From an uncultured Burkholderiales bacterium (GTDB lineage: Bacteria > Pseudomonadota > Gammaproteobacteria > Burkholderiales > Burkholderiaceae): a DNA stretch of 23,552 bases. This document shows positions 22,667 to 23,552 of the stretch, piece after piece. The notes under the pieces are model-generated. The model had not been told where the DNA came from. It was given only the letters and a program-made list of their open reading frames with translations, and did no database searches. The DNA is taken from assembly GCA_937891045.1 (NCBI GenBank), contig CALBEV010000128.1, forward strand, positions 1-23,552. Reading direction: 5' to 3'. A program made the translations under genes and the position numbers. Every line of letters begins with the position of its first letter. The stretch's first letter is position 1.

Positions 22667-22686
22667 AGCGGCAAGAATTTGCCGCT
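22667..22686. repeat. Palindrome AGCGGCAA-GAAT-TTGCCGCT in the flagellin leader
   Basis: The 8-bp arms are perfect, with a 4-nt centre. It lies 28 bp before the flagellin ATG, right after the start site expected from the sigma-54-like element. The core CGGCAA-N4-TTGCCG is the same as at 4158-4173 upstream of flgB. It may be an activator site placed downstream of the start, or a leader hairpin. Confidence 0.55.
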
Positions 22687-22697
22687 TTAGCGTTCTA

Positions 22698-22713
22698 GGC
22701 TAAGCCCTGGCCA
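22698..22713 (-). promoter_or_regulatory. Weak sigma-54-like promoter for the reversed flagellin
   Basis: On the minus strand TGGCCA (22713-22708), GGGCT, TAGCC (22702-22698) keeps the essential GG and GC pairs 12 nt apart and about 7 of 11 consensus bases. Start would be near 22687. Just upstream a TCAAGTTT (22724-22717) looks like a sigma-28 -35, but no -10 follows at 11 nt. The assignment is tentative. Confidence 0.35.
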
Positions 22714-22828
22714 GAAAAACTTGAGGGGGCTTTGCACTCTTTACACATTTGCCGCACCCAAAACAGATTCTTTTGAATTCAAAAAATCAGGCAATGAAAA
22801 AAAGAACAACCAATAAACCCATGAAAGC

Positions 22829-22855
22829 TCAAGCTTGGGCCGCGCAAGCCGATTC
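22829..22855 (+). promoter_or_regulatory. Upstream sigma-28 promoter (P1) of flaG
   Basis: TCAAGCTT (22829-22836), 11 nt, GCCGATTC (22848-22855) match the sigma-28 consensus at 6/8 and 6/8. It lies 59 bp before a stronger copy. Both share AAAGCTCAAG and TTG, so the pair looks like a local duplication. Confidence 0.6.
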
Positions 22856-22887
22856 ATAGCTCGCTAGAAAAGCTTTTTACACAAAGC

Positions 22888-22914
22888 TCAAGTTTGCGCA
22901 CTTCGTGCCGATAT
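22888..22914 (+). promoter_or_regulatory. Main sigma-28 promoter (P2) of flaG
   Basis: TCAAGTTT (22888-22895), 11 nt, GCCGATAT (22907-22914) match the consensus at 7/8 and 7/8, the best sigma-28 site in the window. The start near 22921 rules out the GTG at 22905 and makes ATG 22923 nearly leaderless, supporting ATG 22962 for flaG. Confidence 0.85.
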
Positions 22915-22961
22915 ACAGGGTCATGGATAAGAGTCATTCGGCTCTTTCAGAAAGGCCCATC

Positions 22962-23318
22962 ATGGTTTCACCAATCAATTCAGCTGCCAGCGCACCGCCC
23001 CAGGTGGTGACTCGGCCTGCCCCCAGTGCGTCTCCCTCCGCAGCACCAGAGGCGGTTCAAGCCAAGTCCCATGTGCCAGTGGACATGGGGAGCATGAAAC
23101 AGAACCTGGAAGTGACCATTGGTCGCTTGAACGAGCAAATGCGCGACGGTGGCCGCAATGTCACCTTCGCCATGGACGAGGCCTTGGGCCGACCCATTGT
23201 GGTGGTCCGCAAGGTAGACACCGGTGAAGTGATTCGCCAAATACCCAATGAAGTGATCGTGAAGGTTGCGCACAACATTGAAGCCCTCAAGGGCATGCTG
23301 ATGAACAAAAAGATTTGA
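22962..23318 (+). CDS. flaG: FlaG, filament-associated protein
   Basis: The 118-residue protein has a Pro/Ala/Ser-rich N-terminal third and the FlaG domain: LEVTIGRLNEQMRDGGRNVTFAMDEALGRPIVVVRKVDTGEVIRQIPNEVIVKVAHNIEALKGML. FlaG is a small flagellar protein that affects filament length in Pseudomonas and Campylobacter; its mechanism is unclear. In many polar flagellates it is next to flagellin and fliD, as here. ATG 22962 is chosen because GAAAGG lies 6 nt before it and earlier in-frame starts fall inside or beside the promoter. The gene is followed 106 bp later by fliC, with an AT-rich hairpin and a separate promoter between. Confidence 0.93.
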   Translation: MVSPINSAASAPPQVVTRPAPSASPSAAPEAVQAKSHVPVDMGSMKQNLEVTIGRLNEQMRDGGRNVTFAMDEALGRPIVVVRKVDTGEVIRQIPNEVIVKVAHNIEALKGMLMNKKI

Positions 23319-23332
23319 TTTGTCAAATTTTT
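23308..23332 (+). terminator. Possible AT-rich terminator after flaG
   Basis: ATTTGA (23313-23318) and TCAAAT (23323-23328) pair around TTTG, extended by A/T pairs to about 10 bp with one G-U. A short U-rich stretch follows. The stem overlaps the flaG stop codon and has few G-C pairs, so it is weak. Confidence 0.35.
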
Positions 23333-23334
23333 AT

Positions 23335-23361
23335 TAAAGGTTTTTTTATTTACGCCGAATC
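23335..23361 (+). promoter_or_regulatory. Sigma-28 promoter for fliC
   Basis: TAAAGGTT (23335-23342), an 11-nt T-rich spacer and GCCGAATC (23354-23361) match at 7/8 and 5/8 with exact spacing. The start would be near 23368, leaving a leader of about 57 nt with AAGGAG (23412-23417) before the fliC ATG. Confidence 0.72.
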
Positions 23362-23424
23362 ATCAGCTATCAGGACAAGTTGTCTTGAAATGTTTCGGTC
23401 AATCCATCTTCAAGGAGTAACACC

Positions 23425-23552
23425 ATGTCAGTGATCAATACCAACGTGAAAGCACTTGTCGCCCAAGAGTCCATGCGTTCCAGCAACCTGAGCATGAGCC
23501 AGGCCATGGAGCGTTTGTCTACAGGCAGCAAAATCAACAGCGCCAAAGACGA
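23425..23552 (+). CDS. fliC: FliC flagellin (N-terminus only, cut by window end)
   Basis: The visible 42 residues (SVINTNVKALVAQESMRSSNLSMSQAMERLSTGSKINSAKD) are a canonical flagellin D0/D1 N-terminus, much closer to the textbook form than the reversed flagellin. It is the filament subunit, exported by the flagellar system. A strong ribosome site (AAGGAG, 7 nt before ATG) and a sigma-28 promoter at 23335-23361 indicate high late expression. The gene continues beyond the right edge, so its size and variable region are unknown. Confidence 0.95.
   Translation, partial: MSVINTNVKALVAQESMRSSNLSMSQAMERLSTGSKINSAKD

Larger units (their letters stand above)
22639..22961. other. Divergent intergenic region between two filament genes (323 bp)
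   Basis: No gene was found here. It holds, from left to right, the flagellin leader with a 20-bp palindrome (22667-22686), a weak sigma-54-like element (22698-22713), a lone TCAAGTTT on the minus strand (22724-22717), a half site TTTGCCGC (22748-22755), the 14-bp palindrome TTTTGAATTCAAAA (22771-22784) and two sigma-28 promoters reading right toward flaG. Confidence 0.8.

Noticed and set aside
22771..22784. Palindrome TTTTGAATTCAAAA as regulatory site
   Set aside because: AT-rich 14-bp palindrome seen only once in full; no promoter is positioned to make use of it, so it is only noted in the intergenic entry.
22905..22961. Start of flaG at GTG 22905 or ATG 22923
   Set aside because: The GTG is inside the spacer and -10 of the sigma-28 promoter, and the ATG would be almost leaderless; ATG 22962 has a good ribosome site.

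Overview
The window is a nearly complete flagellar axial-structure locus, with 19 protein-coding genes on about 23.5 kb. Synteny and protein style (flgN-flgM-flgA divergent from flgBCDEFGHIJKL, a FliK-like gene paired with a free-standing FlhB C-terminal domain, then fliD, flaG and fliC) fit a betaproteobacterium of the Burkholderiales, probably Comamonadaceae-like. That placement is inferred from gene content and moderate GC, not from a marker gene. No tRNA, rRNA, CRISPR array, transposase or integrase was seen.

Layout. 1-1268 (+): the 3' part of a FliK-like hook-length protein and an FlhB C-domain paralog. 1245-2901 (-): flgN, flgM and flgA, where FlgN is the FlgK/FlgL chaperone, FlgM the anti-sigma-28 factor and FlgA the P-ring chaperone. 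3002-4156 (+): a LysM plus lytic-transglycosylase-like protein without a Sec signal. 4340-18119 (+): flgB through flgL in one tight run covering rod, hook cap, hook, L- and P-rings and hook-filament junction. 18177-20255 (+): fliD, the filament cap. 20261-22638 (-): an unknown 72-residue gene and a long divergent flagellin. 22962-23318 (+): flaG. 23425-edge (+): a second flagellin (fliC), cut by the window end.

Regulation can be read from the DNA. There are -24/-12 sigma-54 promoters before flgB (perfect consensus) and flgA (one mismatch), and a weaker one before the reversed flagellin. There are sigma-28 promoters (TCAAGTTT or TAAAGTTT, N11, GCCGATAA type) before flgM, fliD, flaG (two in tandem), fliC and the unknown small gene. 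This indicates a tiered sigma-54 then sigma-28 cascade. A dyad CGGCAA-N4-TTGCCG lies upstream of the flgB sigma-54 promoter and again in the leader of the reversed flagellin, and is a candidate activator site.

Most notable points: (1) the surface-exposed axial proteins are enlarged (FlgE 1400 aa, FlgK 1021, FliD 692, flagellin 687), and FlgE and FliD appear to share a repeated module of about 105 residues; (2) FlgJ has only its rod-binding half, while a separate LysM/transglycosylase-like gene sits between flgA and flgB and could supply the missing peptidoglycan hydrolase; (3) a 72-residue gene of unknown function has its own sigma-28 promoter; (4) the two flagellins are in opposite orientation and appear to use different sigma factors.
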